From Manduca sexta (Eukaryota > Arthropoda > Insecta > Lepidoptera > Sphingidae): a DNA stretch of 64,000 nucleotides. Location: NCBI RefSeq assembly GCF_014839805.1, contig NC_051121.1, positions 1,285,116 to 1,349,115 of the forward strand, given 5' to 3'. The position numbers were made by a program, and so were the translations under genes. The notes below the pieces were generated by a model. It did not search any database. It worked only from the letters and a program-made list of their open reading frames with translations, and was not told where the DNA came from. This document shows positions 1-11,065 of the stretch, piece after piece (the stretch's first letter is position 1; each line of letters starts with the position of its first letter).

Positions 1-483
1 CAGATTTCATAGACTGACATATATAACCATATAACCAACGATGTAAAATACACGGCTGACTCGTCGATTTCACAACCAAGAACGCTTTATCTCTATAATC
101 CGAAATTTTTACCCATCACCTCTCAAGTCCAGTGTTGCCAGAAAAAAGAACCTAACATTGCCCATTCACTGGCAACATTATGCCACCTATCTTTATCGTA
201 ACGTTGTAAGCCTTTATAAATGTACATAGTCGATACCCGGTCGTTATTTTTTACGGCCTTTGGACGCTCCAGTGTACAGGATATTATTCAAAGGGCGCCG
301 TGATACAGCAATTTTTGTATCATTTTAGTTTGGGGACACGCTTTTATAACTAAATCTAGTGGCTTGTCATGTTGGGTATTTGAAAGAATTTTTGATGCTC
401 AGGAACGGGTGATACGATGAAATTTTATAAAATATATTTAAGTATTGAAAATCGTAAATATATTCAACAGTATTTTGCCTTGT
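1..483. other. Unassigned AT-rich sequence
   Basis: No gene or repeat that I recognise. Reading frames are short and interrupted on both strands. Confidence 0.4.
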
Positions 484-640
484 CGTTCGGATCGTCCTCT
501 ATCACATCGTGGGATGGAACACACTTGGCGAAAAGAGGGTGCCCTAGCTGCGCCTCTGCATTCGCCTTCGGGGATAATGCGTGATACACAATGTAGGTGT
601 GTGCGTGCATGCGTGTGTGTGTGTCTTGTCTTATCACAAT
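484..640 (+). repeat. SINE family C, 3' fragment with TG-rich tail
   Basis: Matches the 3' half of the SINE seen complete at 49912-50176: the CCTCTATCACATC...GGGA block, the CTTGGCGAAAAG block and the CCTTCGGGGATAA block follow in the same order. The tRNA-like head is absent. It runs into a short TGTG-rich stretch at about 597-630. Short reading frames on both strands here are by-products of the repeat. Confidence 0.75.
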
Positions 641-1092
641 GTGAAATCAGTGACACATTACGCATTTTTAAGGACATTACAAGTGTTGTATAATGTACAG
701 CGGGTATTATAAGACTCCCTAATATTTCACGATGTTGATCGCAGTGCACACAATGCTTACTAATTTAAACTTTTGGGTCGAAGAAATGCGACCACGTCTT
801 AATACAGAGAAATAACTTTAGTAATTAATAACTGCAACAGTAACGGATAATTAAATATGAAACTTCGACGATAAAATTAAAAGCAGGCCAAGTTTGCAGC
901 TTGCATTGTAATCTTGCCAAACTGGCGAATCGCCATTACTGAAAAAACTCATTAAAACAATATTTTGTTCATTAATTTAAAGATAACTGCTATCATTTTA
1001 GCGTTGTACTGATACTGTCAACTTGTTGCGAGAAACATTATATTACGAGCAGTATCAATCTCATCTATGAGAAGGATGTCAACTTCACTTAC
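641..1092. other. Unassigned AT-rich sequence
   Basis: No gene or recognisable repeat seen. It may be intron if the weak exon candidate at 1093-1312 is real. Confidence 0.3.
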
Positions 1093-1312
1093 CATTTGGT
1101 GCAATGTGGCCACTTAGCCTTTCCTCTATAAAAAAAGGTCTATGTGGTATACAACTCCAAATGTTATTTGCATAATATCTGACATAATTTTGTGGAAGAT
1201 TTCTATTTCTACCGTCACCTGTTACTTTACTAAAGATATAGTCTGAGGAGTGATTAATGCGGCGGCTTGCAAACGACAAACTAATTTCTATCTTTATTAA
1301 CTTTGGATACAC
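1093..1312 (-). CDS. Possible isolated coding exon, unknown product (weak)
   Basis: A minus-strand frame begins at an ATG at 1312 and stays open to about 1085. The predicted peptide has a fairly balanced composition (about 73 residues to the donor), unlike the low-complexity frames around it, and includes Trp, Cys and a run ending RLSGHIAPNG. It meets a good splice donor (ATG then GTAAGT, minus strand, at 1092-1087). No domain is recognised and no convincing upstream acceptor is visible; a weak AG lies at 1281-1282. It could be one exon of a gene reading leftwards out of the window or chance. I would not assign a function. Confidence 0.22.
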
Positions 1313-1411
1313 ATTCGTCGCTCAAACTAATTAATATTTCGATGTAATGACTCAGCGTCTACGTTATATCCTAAAGCATTTAAATAACTTGGGATTTTAA
1401 TTATATTTCAC

Positions 1412-1422
1412 TAGATTATGCA
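1412..1422. repeat. Target-site duplication, first copy (TAGATTATGCA)
   Basis: The same 11 bases recur at 2036-2046, and a related TAGATTATAT lies between the two SINEs at 1759-1768. The three copies frame two SINEs inserted one after the other at one site. Confidence 0.8.
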
Positions 1423-1758
1423 TGATTATAGCGGCGATAGCCTAGTTGGTTGTGGAACGGACGAGACGAATATCCGCAGGTTCAAGTCCCAAGGGCACAC
1501 ACCTCTGACTTTTCAAAAAAAATATGTGTGTATTCTTTATGAATTATTGCTTGCTTTAACGGTGAAGGAAAATATCGTGAGGAAACCTGCATACCTGAGA
1601 AAATCTCTATAGGAATTTTCGAGGGTGTGTGAAGTCTACCAATCCGCACTGGGCCAGCGTAGTGGACTTAGGTCTAATCCCTCTCAGTCGTAGAGGAGGC
1701 CCGTGCCCAACAGTGGGACAGTATATAATACAGGGCTGATATTATATTTATTATTATA
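1423..1758 (+). mobile_element. SINE family B, full length
   Basis: A tRNA-derived head begins at about 1430 (GATAGCCTAGTTGG box A-like, GTTCAAGTCCC box B-like). A body with TTTAACGGTGAAGG and GGAAACCTGCATACC blocks follows. The 3' region reads AGGAGGCCCGTGCCCAAC and ends in an ATT-rich tail. Ten or so copies of the same family occur in the window on both strands. The flanking TAGATTAT repeats are target duplications. The element is non-coding and depends on a LINE for movement; its 3' end resembles RTE-type LINE ends. Confidence 0.85.
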
Positions 1759-1768
1759 TAGATTATAT

Positions 1769-2035
1769 ATACCTGACTGCCTCGGCGGCGTAGTTGTATT
1801 GCATGACCGGTACAATAGCGCTCTGAGGTCCTGGGTTCGAATCCCGGGTCGGGCAAAGTGATATTTGGGTTTTAATGCTCAGTATCAGCCCGGAGTCTGG
1901 AATTTGTGCCCGATATGGCGATAGGCTCGCCCCCTATCACATCATGGGACGGAACATATTTGGCGAAAAGTGGGTGCCCTAGTTGCGCATCTGCATATCC
2001 CTTCGGGGATAAATGCGTGATGTTATGTATGTATG
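1769..2035 (+). mobile_element. SINE family C, full length, inserted in the target duplication of the preceding SINE
   Basis: A tRNA-like head (GGCGTAGTTGTATTGCATG, then box B GGGTTCGAATCCC) is followed by TGATATTTGGGTTTT, the GGCGATAGGCTCGCCCC block and a 3' end of TATGTATG repeats. It is almost identical in layout to the copy at 49912-50176. It sits directly after a family B SINE and ends at TAGATTATGCA (2036), the same target sequence that precedes that SINE. Confidence 0.88.
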
Positions 2036-2046
2036 TAGATTATGCA
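2036..2046. repeat. Target-site duplication, last copy (TAGATTATGCA)
   Basis: Exact match to 1412-1422. Confidence 0.8.
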
Positions 2047-2092
2047 CGCGACCCACCCTGCGTGTAATCCTTCTCTAACATTTTTATTACAG

Positions 2093-2230
2093 TGGATGGC
2101 TCGGCAATGCGTCTTCACTACACCTGATGTTAAGCGAAGTGAAGCTAAGAAGAAAGTGATCGGCCAAAGATACAAGAATCTCTGGACGGTCGGCACAGTC
2201 ATGCCAGCCTGCATAATTGCTTCTTCATGC
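2093..2230 (+). repeat. Interspersed repeat family G, old copy
   Basis: Diverged match to the repeat that elsewhere reads CACCTGATGGTAAGTGGAGT ... CATAATTATGCCGGCCTG. The order CACCTGATGTTAAGC..., then ATGCCAGCCTGCATAATTGC is kept. A 65-codon frame across it is a by-product of the repeat. Confidence 0.55.
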
Positions 2231-2700
2231 TCCGCTTGAAGACCTCAAGTTATAGAAAGTCTATTTAGTTAGTTTTGCTAGTGAAAGGCTGGTGGTTAGC
2301 TAGGTTAGGGTTTTATCATCCTCAAGTGAGAATCGCGACGCGTTCCTCTTTTTTTTTTATTAAGATTATTTCTTCTTTTCTGCCAGTCTGAGTTGGCTTC
2401 TTTGTTTAATTTCTAGGCTTTAATTAATTTTATATCCAATATAAATTGTCTTTAGTTTATATAAGAGACTTTATCTAAGTAATAATTAAATATTCTCATG
2501 TACCTTGACTTATCATAAGTGCAACTATGTTCACCTACGTGATGAATAAAGCATTTTATTTATTTATGAATTCAAGATAAAAATTCTATCTATCGGCTAA
2601 AAGTTCTTTCGACCATTCATCGGTTTCTTCGTCTGTTTTCAATCAACGTCATTTATCTAAGTATATTCAAACTCTTTCGTAAATATTAGTAAGAAATAAG
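2231..2700. other. Intergenic sequence with a repeat tail
   Basis: Contains poly-T at about 2348-2358 and a retroelement-like tail near 2500-2570 (CATGTACCTTG, GTGCAACTATGTT, CTACGTGATGAATAAA) that recurs in shorter form near 29222-29266. No gene seen. Confidence 0.4.
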
Positions 2701-2721
2701 GATATTATAGCAATTTAGGTA

Positions 2722-2761
2722 GTGAAAGAAAAGGTAAAATTAATTTTACCTGTTCTTTCAC
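2722..2761. repeat. 40-bp near-perfect palindrome
   Basis: Two 20-base arms meet without a spacer and differ at one position (GTGAAAGAAAAGG against its complement). It lies just before an RTE-like 3' end. Confidence 0.75.
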
Positions 2762-2769
2762 CCTAACTG

Positions 2770-2905
2770 AGTTCGGAAGGTTTCTGATAACGCTTGTAAG
2801 AACTCGCTGGGTGCAGATCGCTTTTAAGAGGTCCGTTTGGAAATCTTTAGGCGAGGCCTATGGTCAGCTGTGGACTTATTGTGACTGATAATGAAGATGT
2901 TCACT
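2770..2905 (+). mobile_element. RTE-like LINE 3' end, degenerate
   Basis: Shows the closing block of lepidopteran RTE LINEs, GGCGAGGCCTATGGTCAGC followed by TGTGGACTT and a GATAATGAAGATG tail. The coding part is broken by frameshifts. Confidence 0.55.
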
Positions 2906-2970
2906 TAGGTTGTAAAAAAGCAATGTAACGATGGCAATAAAAACACATCCATGTAATTTATACACACATA

Positions 2971-3192
2971 CACACACACACACGTATCACGCAATTTATA
3001 CACAAAGAGGTATGCCGAGGCGTTACCAGGGCACCCAATTCTCCGTCAAGTGTGTTCCGTACCATGATGTGATAGAGGGCGATACTAAGTAAAAATAATC
3101 CCAAATATCACTTTTTCCCGACCCGGGATTTGAACCCACGACCCCAGAGCGCAGCTGTATCGCGCATGCAGTACTACGCCACAAGGCAGTCA
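2971..3192 (-). mobile_element. SINE family C, near full length
   Basis: Reverse complement of the family C consensus. The tRNA-like head is at the right end (box B in CCCGGGATTTGAACCC, about 3123-3138) and the 3' end lies left, against an ACACAC microsatellite at 2968-2983. Several substitutions and small deletions relative to the 49.9-kb copy mark it as older. Confidence 0.8.
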
Positions 3193-3860
3193 AAAATGTA
3201 AACTATAATGTGATCTAATCATCTATCTTTAACGCAAACTAAAGAATGTCAATAATTCCGGACACAAATTAATATTAACCACTATCTCAGCCCAGACTGT
3301 TTACAAATATTTGTATGAATACCTAATTAATGCCGAGCATAAACCGTATATTGTTTTCGTAGATATACCCCGGTTCTTAATAACAATAAAACCGCGGTAA
3401 GCCCTCGCCTACGGCGGGCCCGGATTTAGATGTTTGTACAGTTACGTAAGTGAGTTATGGAACATCGATTGCATGACTATATTGTTTGCCTAATCCCATA
3501 TTAGGTTTTTATACGTAAATTTGTATCATCGTGTTGTCTGTTCTTTCATTTGTTAACTAATAACATACTATCTAGTCTGTAAGATGAATCTGACAAATAT
3601 CATAAATTGCGAAAGTTTGTAAAAATATTCGGGAGGTTTGTTAGAGGTAAATGCAAAAACACCTGAACGGATTTGAGGGAAACTTAGCATACGCGTAGAA
3701 CATGCCCTGGATTAACACATAGGCTACTTTTAATATATGGTAATTTTTCCCAAGGGAAAAAATAGATGGCGCTGTTCTCACACAGACGCTAGGAACAGTG
3801 TTTTAGGGAATTTTGTGGGAAAGGCTTTTCACGCGGGCAGAGACGCGAGTAACAATTAAG
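3193..3860. other. Intergenic sequence with an old non-LTR type repeat
   Basis: 3640-3860 resembles the dispersed lepidopteran repeat with 'ACCTGAACGGATTTGA', 'CTGGATTAACACATAGGCTA' and 'CACGCGGGCAGAG' blocks. The rest is AT-rich and unassigned. Confidence 0.4.
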
Positions 3861-3964
3861 CAATATTCATCAAATATAGAGCGTTGTAATTTTTATTTTG
3901 GTTAGTGTGGCTACTGTATCATGAACCAAATAATATATTTATGAATGTAATGTCTTATAAGATG

Positions 3965-4090
3965 GACATATGACTTCGTAAAAGTCGCAGGAACGCACTG
4001 GTTACAGGACGCTTTTTACAGGTTGGTCTGGAAATCTAGTGAGGCCTATGTTCGGCAGTGGCCTTCCAAAGATGGAGAAGAAGAATGTAA
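3965..4090 (+). mobile_element. RTE-like LINE 3' end, degenerate
   Basis: Ends GTGAGGCCTATGTTCGGCAG then TGGCCTTCCAAAGATGG, with tail GAGAAGAAG. Same class as 2770-2905. No open frame. Confidence 0.5.
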
Positions 4091-5134
4091 CAATAGTATC
4101 GACTGCTCTCTTCTTATAAGAGCAGCCTTAAACGACGTGAGGCCTTGAGCGAAAGCTACAGAAAAACAACGTGAGGTCCCGAGCGGCGCAAAAACAAGTT
4201 CCCTGGCTGTAACAGTTTCGTCGGTAAGACAATAAAAAAGGTCCTCTAAGGGCCCACGCGAGGCCCCTGTAAGCGCGTGGTCCCGAATGGTTGTCCAGTT
4301 TTTCTCCCCCTAAAGCCGCCTCTGCTTATAAAGCCATCTTTAAAAAAAACTACTATAATATTAACTGCACAGTGACATACTTTAGGTAATATTTCCTTAC
4401 TTTTCCGAGTCCACCTTCCCAATTTATCTACCATTCTCCATCCCAAACACATTGCTAGATGAAAATTATACTATTTAAACCTATATTAGTCGGAGTTACG
4501 CCATAAATCATCGGGTAGCTTAAACGTATCACGAATGCAACATTACTGCCTACCCCCTCCCGCCCCCGCCCATATAACAGATGAATAGAAAAGGACATCT
4601 ATTACACCATCGTGCAACGGGTTTGATATTGAAAATTACTAATCTAAATCGACTTTTTTTTAGTTTTCAGTAACATAAGAAGTAAAGATTCATTTAGACG
4701 TATCAATTATTTATATTAATAATCCTTCGAAATTATTGATAACAATAATCGTACGCATGCTGCTAAGAACAATGGTAAGGAGATGATTGTAGAAGACTGT
4801 TCAAATGCAGGCTAGGACAAAAAACTTTTATTTTAAATATCTGTCAACTCGTTACATGATTATTTTCTAAGCCAGGCTAGTCTTGTCTGTCAAAAAAAAC
4901 GACACAGGGCCCCGGGCAAAGCGAAAATGTTGCCTGATTGCCCGGTTCGACTACTGCAAATGCCGCCTCTGGCTAGGTCTTATCACCGTCGTCATTTTTC
5001 TTACAAAACTAGGTAACAGTTACCTAGGTAACACTGTCCCAGTCACCTAATATCGAATAATTTAGGTACTGTTTTTATCAGAGTAAAAAGTGACCGACAT
5101 AGCCCTTAAAGTTGCGCAATTCAAGTGGCACTGA
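4091..5134. other. Unassigned intergenic sequence with GC-rich repeat-like blocks
   Basis: Blocks around 4130-4330 and 4900-4980 (GACGTGAGGCC, GAGGCCCCTGTAAGCGCG, GCCCGGTTCGACTAC) look like dispersed repeats but I cannot classify them. No gene seen. Confidence 0.35.
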
Positions 5135-5370
5135 GCAGAGATTACCTCGTAGATCTGATGGGCGTTGGGGCGGAAAAGTTCTGGAGTGGCGACCACGAAC
5201 CGGGAGACGCAGCGTAGGCAGGCCCCCTACGAGATGGACCGACGATCTGGTGAGGGTCGCCGGAGTCTGATGGATGAGGGCGGCCCAGAACCGGTCCCTG
5301 TGGCGCGCAATGGGGGAGGCCTATGTCCAGCAGTGGACGATTCCCGGCTGAAATGATGAAACAGTCTTTT
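5135..5370 (+). pseudogene. RTE-type LINE ORF C-terminal fragment
   Basis: In the frame starting at the CGTTGGGG codon (about 5163) the translation gives the usual end of an RTE reverse-transcriptase protein: RWGGKVLEWRP, then GRRSVGRPPTRW, WMRAAQNRSLWR and GEAYVQQW. An in-frame TGA before WMR and one after QQW show it is a relic. The nucleotide end GGGGAGGCCTATGTCCAGCA is the common RTE 3' signature in this window. Confidence 0.75.
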
Positions 5371-6867
5371 GGGATTTAGGTTTCCGTAGACGTACACGGA
5401 CATACTTGTAAAAAAGTTAGTAACAATAAATTTATTATGTGCAAATTACAACACTATGTGATAGACACCAACTAATCACATTTCAACAACATCACACTAC
5501 GTCACCATACTATATTTGGTCAGTTGCAAAGCCGACAATAGTGTTGTGAATAACAAACCGATCGATAGTGTTTTTAAGTCGATTTTATGTTGTTGTTTGG
5601 TCGTTTAGTACCTGATCGGATAGAGACCACTGCAGAAGATCTAAAACCTGCCATAGCCCATAATGATCGAAAGTAGATCTATTTCCACAATCTGTTATGG
5701 GGTTTCAAACAGGCTAAGATATCCTGTAATTAATGATAATGATGATAATCATGACAATTTAACATAGGAAACTAACCAAGACAGCCAAATTTTATTTGAA
5801 AATAACAGGAATCAATTCAATATCATAGTTTGAAATATAGTACCGTCTTATCAAGAAGTCTAATTCAGTTACCTGAATATCGATTTGGTGCTTGAAATAG
5901 GGGTATTACAATTTCTCACCAGTTCCAGATTGCAAATAACTGTTACCATTGAACAGCGCTGTAATAGGAGATTAGTACTCAAATTGAATACTAGAACAGA
6001 ATATTTCCTCTGAAATATCTTATTGACTTAAGATGCAAGTCATACTATTCAAAGTAGATTTCAATATCTTAGTTGAAGCTATATTAACAGTTTGCTGGGT
6101 TTCGGGTTTTGTTTTAAATTAACATGCGAAGATGTTTTACATTCTTAGGGCTAGACGGATGTTTTGCCAGTTCTCATGGGGTAGTAGCCAAGTTTTAGTT
6201 ATGGGCGAAGGTACAAAAATTTTAATAAAAATGTGCATTGAATGACATTCATGTTCATGTGAAAAAAATCACAAAAGATTGTCAGTAGTAAGTCTGTTAG
6301 TTGAACAATCAATATCGCAGAAGGGAGGGGTTGAGCTCCTAAACCTACCCCCCTGGTGACGTCCATGATGAGCCTGTTGCAATTATCAGGCACAATTTGA
6401 GATTACGAGTAGATGTTCTATTGACATTCATTTTGTAATGGAAGAAAAAACGAAATGCAAATAAGAGTACACCATTTTAAAAATACCTTGACATCATCGC
6501 GATAACGGGTCACGGGCATCCCTGGCATCCCTATTCGCCCCGCTTTACTATAATGAAAAATATTTGACGGCAGCGCTAACACCTGCTAACGTTGACTGGT
6601 TGATACATGCACGCAAATGGTCCATCAGGAAGATGAATTAGCCTCACACGCCAGCGGAAACATTTGGCAATATTTCCAAGCTTAGGTACTTTGATAATTT
6701 TAGTATGGATTACACAATGCGTGGCGCATTTTGAAGTTGCTATTTGGATGAAATGTATAGCCTATCTAGTCTAACTTCTTAATATTATGACTCCGAAAGA
6801 TTTTCAGCTTTTTCAGCTCATTATCAGCCTGATGTGTGAAATTGTAGTCGATATCATAGAATGCAAT
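5371..6867. other. Unassigned intergenic sequence
   Basis: AT-rich, with no gene or clear repeat seen. The longest frames are under 70 codons and not protein-like. Confidence 0.4.
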
Positions 6868-6950
6868 AAACACGGTGAAAAAGGGTGTTCTACTTGCGCC
6901 TCTGCCTACCCCTTCGGGGGTAGAAGGCGTGAGTAGGTGTACGTGTGTGC
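6868..6950 (+). repeat. SINE family C, 3' fragment
   Basis: Only the last block is left (GTGAAAAAGGGTGTTC, GCGCCTCTGCCTACC, CCTTCGGGGGTAGAAGGCGTGA). Confidence 0.65.
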
Positions 6951-7928
6951 GAAAGATTATGAACATGGTTGTATACAGGCTATTGTGTCAAAAGGTAATT
7001 AATAACTTTAGAAAAATATCATTACTTGGCCCAAGTACTCCTGCACTAACATTCTGTTAAAAGTCCGTGGACTTTTGTTGTCTCCATGGTGATATACACG
7101 GAAGGTTGTCAATACTGCTAGTCAGTGATCATGAATCCACTAAGTCTTCCCCATTTTTGTCGATTAATATCACTTTTATATACGGGCGTGTTAAATTTTA
7201 CTGCAACTAGTTAATAGAGTTATCGAGGTAGACTCCATGGAATGGACTTAGAAGCTTCTTTAAAACTGCATAGTTTGCGTGCATTGTCGTAGAAAAGCGC
7301 TGCATTACGCCACAAAACTCTACTTGCGACTAGAAATCGTTCCTTAACGTTGTCAATTGCAACAAATTTTCTTCTTATACGTGTCCATGGTGTTCGACCG
7401 TTAAATTTGCAAAGAATTTTCTCCCTTTGAGACGTAGTTGCAACACCAGCTTTTGCTTGAAATATTTTCAATTACTAATTAAGGACATTTAAAGAATTAT
7501 TAACACGTTTAACACATTGTCTGTGCTTGGGACTATTTAACCATTTATTTATTTGAGAACTTGTCATTGGCTGTACTTATTTTATAATTAGGCTTAAGTT
7601 TACCAAATTGTTTTAAAAAAAAGTTCATAAATATATTTCAAGGTGCAAAAGTAACTGCATATGTTGCGCTTTCGCGAATAAATACTGAGCCTATTTTGAT
7701 TAAATTTGGTACGTATAAAACTTAAATCCGAAGATATATTGTTCTAAATATTTATCTCCGAGCGAAGCCGCGAATACCAACATAGTTTTTTATATTATTA
7801 GGAACTAAAGTGATTTTGATTCAAATAAAGAGAAATATAACTGACTACAGAAATACTTTCACTAATATTTTACCAACCAACCGACTTATACGGCTTGCCA
7901 ATGACCGACTACCTCGGTCTGTCAAACG
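6951..7928. other. Unassigned intergenic sequence
   Basis: A minus-strand frame of 83 codons at 7220-7471 has no recognisable domain. The end near 7740-7780 (CTCCGAGCGAAGCCGCGAA) matches the start of the dispersed repeat family T, reversed. Confidence 0.35.
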
Positions 7929-8168
7929 ACCCCCCAATCTTATTCATAGACGTTATTTATCTAAGGGCTATCTTTGCTGTGATAACAAGTCTGTTTTTCG
8001 ATGGTGACGGCATGGCAGCCTTCGCAGTGCGTAGACATAGGGCTGTTGTGATTGGCTAATATTGAGACACAACTTGAATATAGTTGGCTGTCAGATAAAC
8101 AAAGAGAAAGACTTGTTATCACAGCAATGCTCCGTCCTTAGATAAATAACGTCTATGAATAAGGGGGA
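7929..8168. mobile_element. MITE with ~60-bp terminal inverted repeats
   Basis: Left arm about 7932-7992 (CTTATTCATAGACG, ATTTATCTAAGG, GCTGTGATAACAAG) returns in reverse complement at about 8104-8167. The core of about 110 bp has no coding capacity. Target duplications are not clear. Element type is not established. Confidence 0.75.
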
Positions 8169-8839
8169 CAGTGTTTTATAGCAAAAGATGTCGCTAATAC
8201 CCTCAGAAGATATTTTTATTTTAACAATATATAATCCTCTGGTGAATTATTTTTCTAGATGCCAGTAAGCACAACAAGGCGTCTCACCACTCCGTATGTC
8301 CGCTTTTCTACATAAAAGGTCATACAGATAATTACAATAACAAAGGCGGACATATCGTTGGAAAAATGGTAATTTTCTCGCCGGAAAACATGAATACTTT
8401 AGTGGAAAACAAACCGAACAATTAAAGCGGTAAAAGTAATGTTTGTGGAAATGACTGTTGAGAAATATATTTGTTATTTAAAATACAGTTTTTCATAATT
8501 AAATACAACCAAATTATTTTTACTGATATTAAATGAAGGACCAGGAACATGTTGACCTACAAAAACGCTTTGTCCCTTGGATCAGTATAATTATGCCGGC
8601 CTGTTTAATTGCTTCTTCGCATTCATTTCATGCTTTAGTTTCGATACTTCAATCAAGACAGAGCTGATTCTGTCTTACTTGATGTTGATATATAACAATT
8701 TCTTCAAAAGCTTCAGCTCTAGGTCTTACAAAAAGACCTAGGCTATCTATGGCTCAGGATGACTAGCATAATTCATAGTTAGTTCAGTAGGGGTAGGCAG
8801 AGGTTTACCTCTGCTATACCTCTGAATAATGTTTAGTCC
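8169..8839. other. Intergenic sequence with an old family G copy
   Basis: 8575-8640 carries ATTATGCCGGCCTGTTTAATTGCTTCTTC, in the style of the family G copy at 2.2 kb. The rest is unassigned. Confidence 0.35.
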
Positions 8840-9115
8840 TTTTAATGGAGACTGTAAGAATCTAGGTGAGAGTGGAACGGATTGCCGAGACGAATGTCGC
8901 GAATTCAAAACCCAAGGCGTACGCATCTGATTTTTCGAAGTTACGCGTATTTTCTTTGTCCCAATACTCCAAAGCATTTCGAAGGTAAGTGAAGTTTAGC
9001 AACCTGTATTAGACCAGTGTGGAAGACTATGATCTCAACAAGAGGGTGGAAGCTGAGGAGTATGGAGGCCGGTGCCCAGCAGTGGAACCGCACATAACAC
9101 AGAACTGGACTTATT
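8840..9115 (+). mobile_element. SINE family B, old copy
   Basis: Keeps the order of the family (GTGGAACGGATTGCCGAGACG, then GAGTATGGAGGCCGGTGCCC, GCAGTGGAACC) but with many substitutions and a damaged head. Confidence 0.6.
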
Positions 9116-9305
9116 AAAGTATTATAATCTATACTAACATAGAAAACTGAAGAGTTTATTTGTTTGAACGCGCTAATCTCAGAAACTACTAAACCGATGT
9201 TGATTTTTTTTACTAACAGGAAGTTACTCCTGAGTACTATAAACAAAATATAAAGTAAGACTATAGTCCCGGTAAAACTTTTGCACACAGGCGGAACCGC
9301 GAGCA
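9116..9305 (-). repeat. Dispersed repeat family T
   Basis: Starts at the left with TATTATAATCTATACTAAC and contains GTTTGTTTGAACGCGCTAAT-like sequence and ends with GGAACCGCGAGCAAAAACAAGT. This is the common lepidopteran non-LTR-derived repeat in reverse orientation. A 123-codon frame over it is spurious. Confidence 0.6.
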
Positions 9306-9589
9306 AAAACAAGTAACTAATACGACCTAACTAAATTGCGGAAGAGTAAATTCAAAAGCCAATTAGAGGTAAATTGATTAACGTTCTATACACGGTATAT
9401 ATTACAAGCGAATCACGAACCACATTATATAGAGGCCCCAAGGGCGTATAGTGGAAATTACTCTTAACATAATTACGCGGAAATTATGACACAGCGGTGA
9501 TGAGGTGGCTGTGTGTGTCAATTTAATTCCTGTCCAAGGACAAATCGGTGGGTAATCTTAGTAAATTCGCAAAGAGATATATAAGTAGC

Positions 9590-9905
9590 CAACAAAGAAA
9601 TACTGGTAGTAGCTCTCATATCTGAGAAGCCGCCTGGGTAGGTACTACCGCAATGTCTATTTCTGCCGCCAAGCAGCAGTGTGTTGTCGCTGTTGCGTTC
9701 CGGTTTGAAGAACATTGTAGCCAGTGTAACTATTAGACATAATAAGACTTAAAATTTCATGTCTCAGGATGGCGAGCGCAGTGGAATACTAAACAATACT
9801 TTGTTATTCATGGTGTTGGATGGAGTTTCTACTGTCTATGGGCAGTCGTATCGCTTACCATCAGGTGAAGGGGGGCTTGTTTCATCCTTCAAAGCAACAA
9901 AAAGA
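9590..9905 (+). mobile_element. Non-LTR retroelement 3' region, family E
   Basis: One of at least six copies of a repeat of about 270 bp: GCCTGGGTAGGTACTACCGC, TTTCTGCCGCCAAGCAGCAG, CGGTTTGAAGAACATTGTAG, GTCTCAGGATGGCGAGCGC and TCGCTTACCATCAGGTG. Its antisense gives a peptide reading GGRNRHCG and YPGGF that recurs in all copies. I infer the 3' part of a CR1-like LINE from the spread and orientation; no reverse transcriptase is present. Confidence 0.65.
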
Positions 9906-10679
9906 AGAACAATATAGGAAACCATCCGAGTCTAAACAATCCACTATCATAGCAGTGTAAACGATCCTCAAAAGACGATTCAAACTGAAAGCCTCAGCCA
10001 TCCGAACTATGTTAACTTCGTTCAAGTTTTATTCGCAATTGTTTACTTATTTACTTAATCTCGGATCTGTGAGCGTGGATACTATCCCCAACTTTCGTTT
10101 AAACTTTTATTAATAGGAGGAAGTGGATTAAATTCCGCACTCTTAAGACTATAAAGGAATAATTGTGGTGTTTCTGTATTCAAACTAATATTGAGAATTT
10201 TGTTATGGTTTAATGGCAAACCTATTATATTCTGATGATAGAGTAATCAATAAACCTAAAAAAGATTCAGTAGCGTACATAACCATAGAAGGATTTTATG
10301 TCAGAATTTGATGTGAGCTAGTGCAGTGCGGACCTTAGGCGCAGTATATTGCCATAGAAGGACCCTACGTCAGAATTTGTTGGGAACCAGGGCTATACGG
10401 ATTTTGGACACCCGCTTATTTTAATGTATGGGCCGAGAGAAGCCGCTAAAATTCGGGGCCTCCCCTGTCACTAATACAGCGGTAGTAACGCCTCTTAAAG
10501 GTTATGATCATTTTGCCACAAATCCAATTCCACGTGAACAAAGTCACGAGCAAAAGTACAAAATACACAAGTCGTACAGTTTCTCTAGGTCCTTAATTAT
10601 ACCTGGTGCTTATATGTTCTAAATGGAATAATATATTTGAATCCATAACATGTTAAATATTATTTAGATTCCGTCGAAC
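9906..10679. other. Unassigned intergenic sequence
   Basis: 10262-10440 holds an imprecise internal direct repeat (CATAGAAGGATTTTATGTCAG and CATAGAAGGACCCTACGTCAG, about 70 bp apart). No gene seen. Confidence 0.4.
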
Positions 10680-11065
10680 TTAACTCTACTATTATTTTTT
10701 ATTTTTTTTTCGTTATCGGCCTTGGTTATCACGGGGGGTACCCTGCTAACGGTATACAAGCGATCCCCTGGCTTAGCAACGCTTTCACTGGAGGCTCGGT
10801 AGCCTGCGGCTAGAAGGACTTAGGGCCCGGGAGGAAGAAGGGAGGGGATAGAGGGAAGGAAGAGAAGAGGAAGGCGTAGGAGTTACTAGGATGGTTGGAA
10901 GGGAAGGGAGGGGAAATGTTCACGAACCCTTATAGACCTCACTGTGAATTTTGCAACCATGAGATATACACACGAGCTGTGTGCCTAGTGTCGCGGCAAA
11001 TGTGCCCCCGTGCATGGACGTGCATTTGGTGTGGAGACCAAGCGCACAAGAATTGCCTCGGGGGG
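10680..11065 (-). mobile_element. Poly-A-tailed retroelement family A
   Basis: The tail is the T-run at about 10690-10710, so the element reads on the minus strand. From the tail it has a GGTTATCACGGGGGGTACCC block, a purine-rich GGGAGGAAGAAGGGAGG block and CCAAGCGCACAAGAATTGCC at the far end. Related copies lie at 12440-12700, 21236-21383 and 61375-61740. Short frames inside are not genes. Confidence 0.65.

Noticed and set aside
438..749. Overlapping 82- and 103-codon frames
   Set aside because: They lie over a SINE fragment and a TG-rich stretch; the translation is low complexity.
1775..1855. tRNA genes at the heads of the SINEs (also 49915, 30490, 32520)
   Set aside because: Box A and B motifs are present, but arms do not pair into a cloverleaf and each is fused to a SINE body.
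8941..9312. 123-codon minus-strand frame
   Set aside because: It crosses from an old SINE into a family T repeat.
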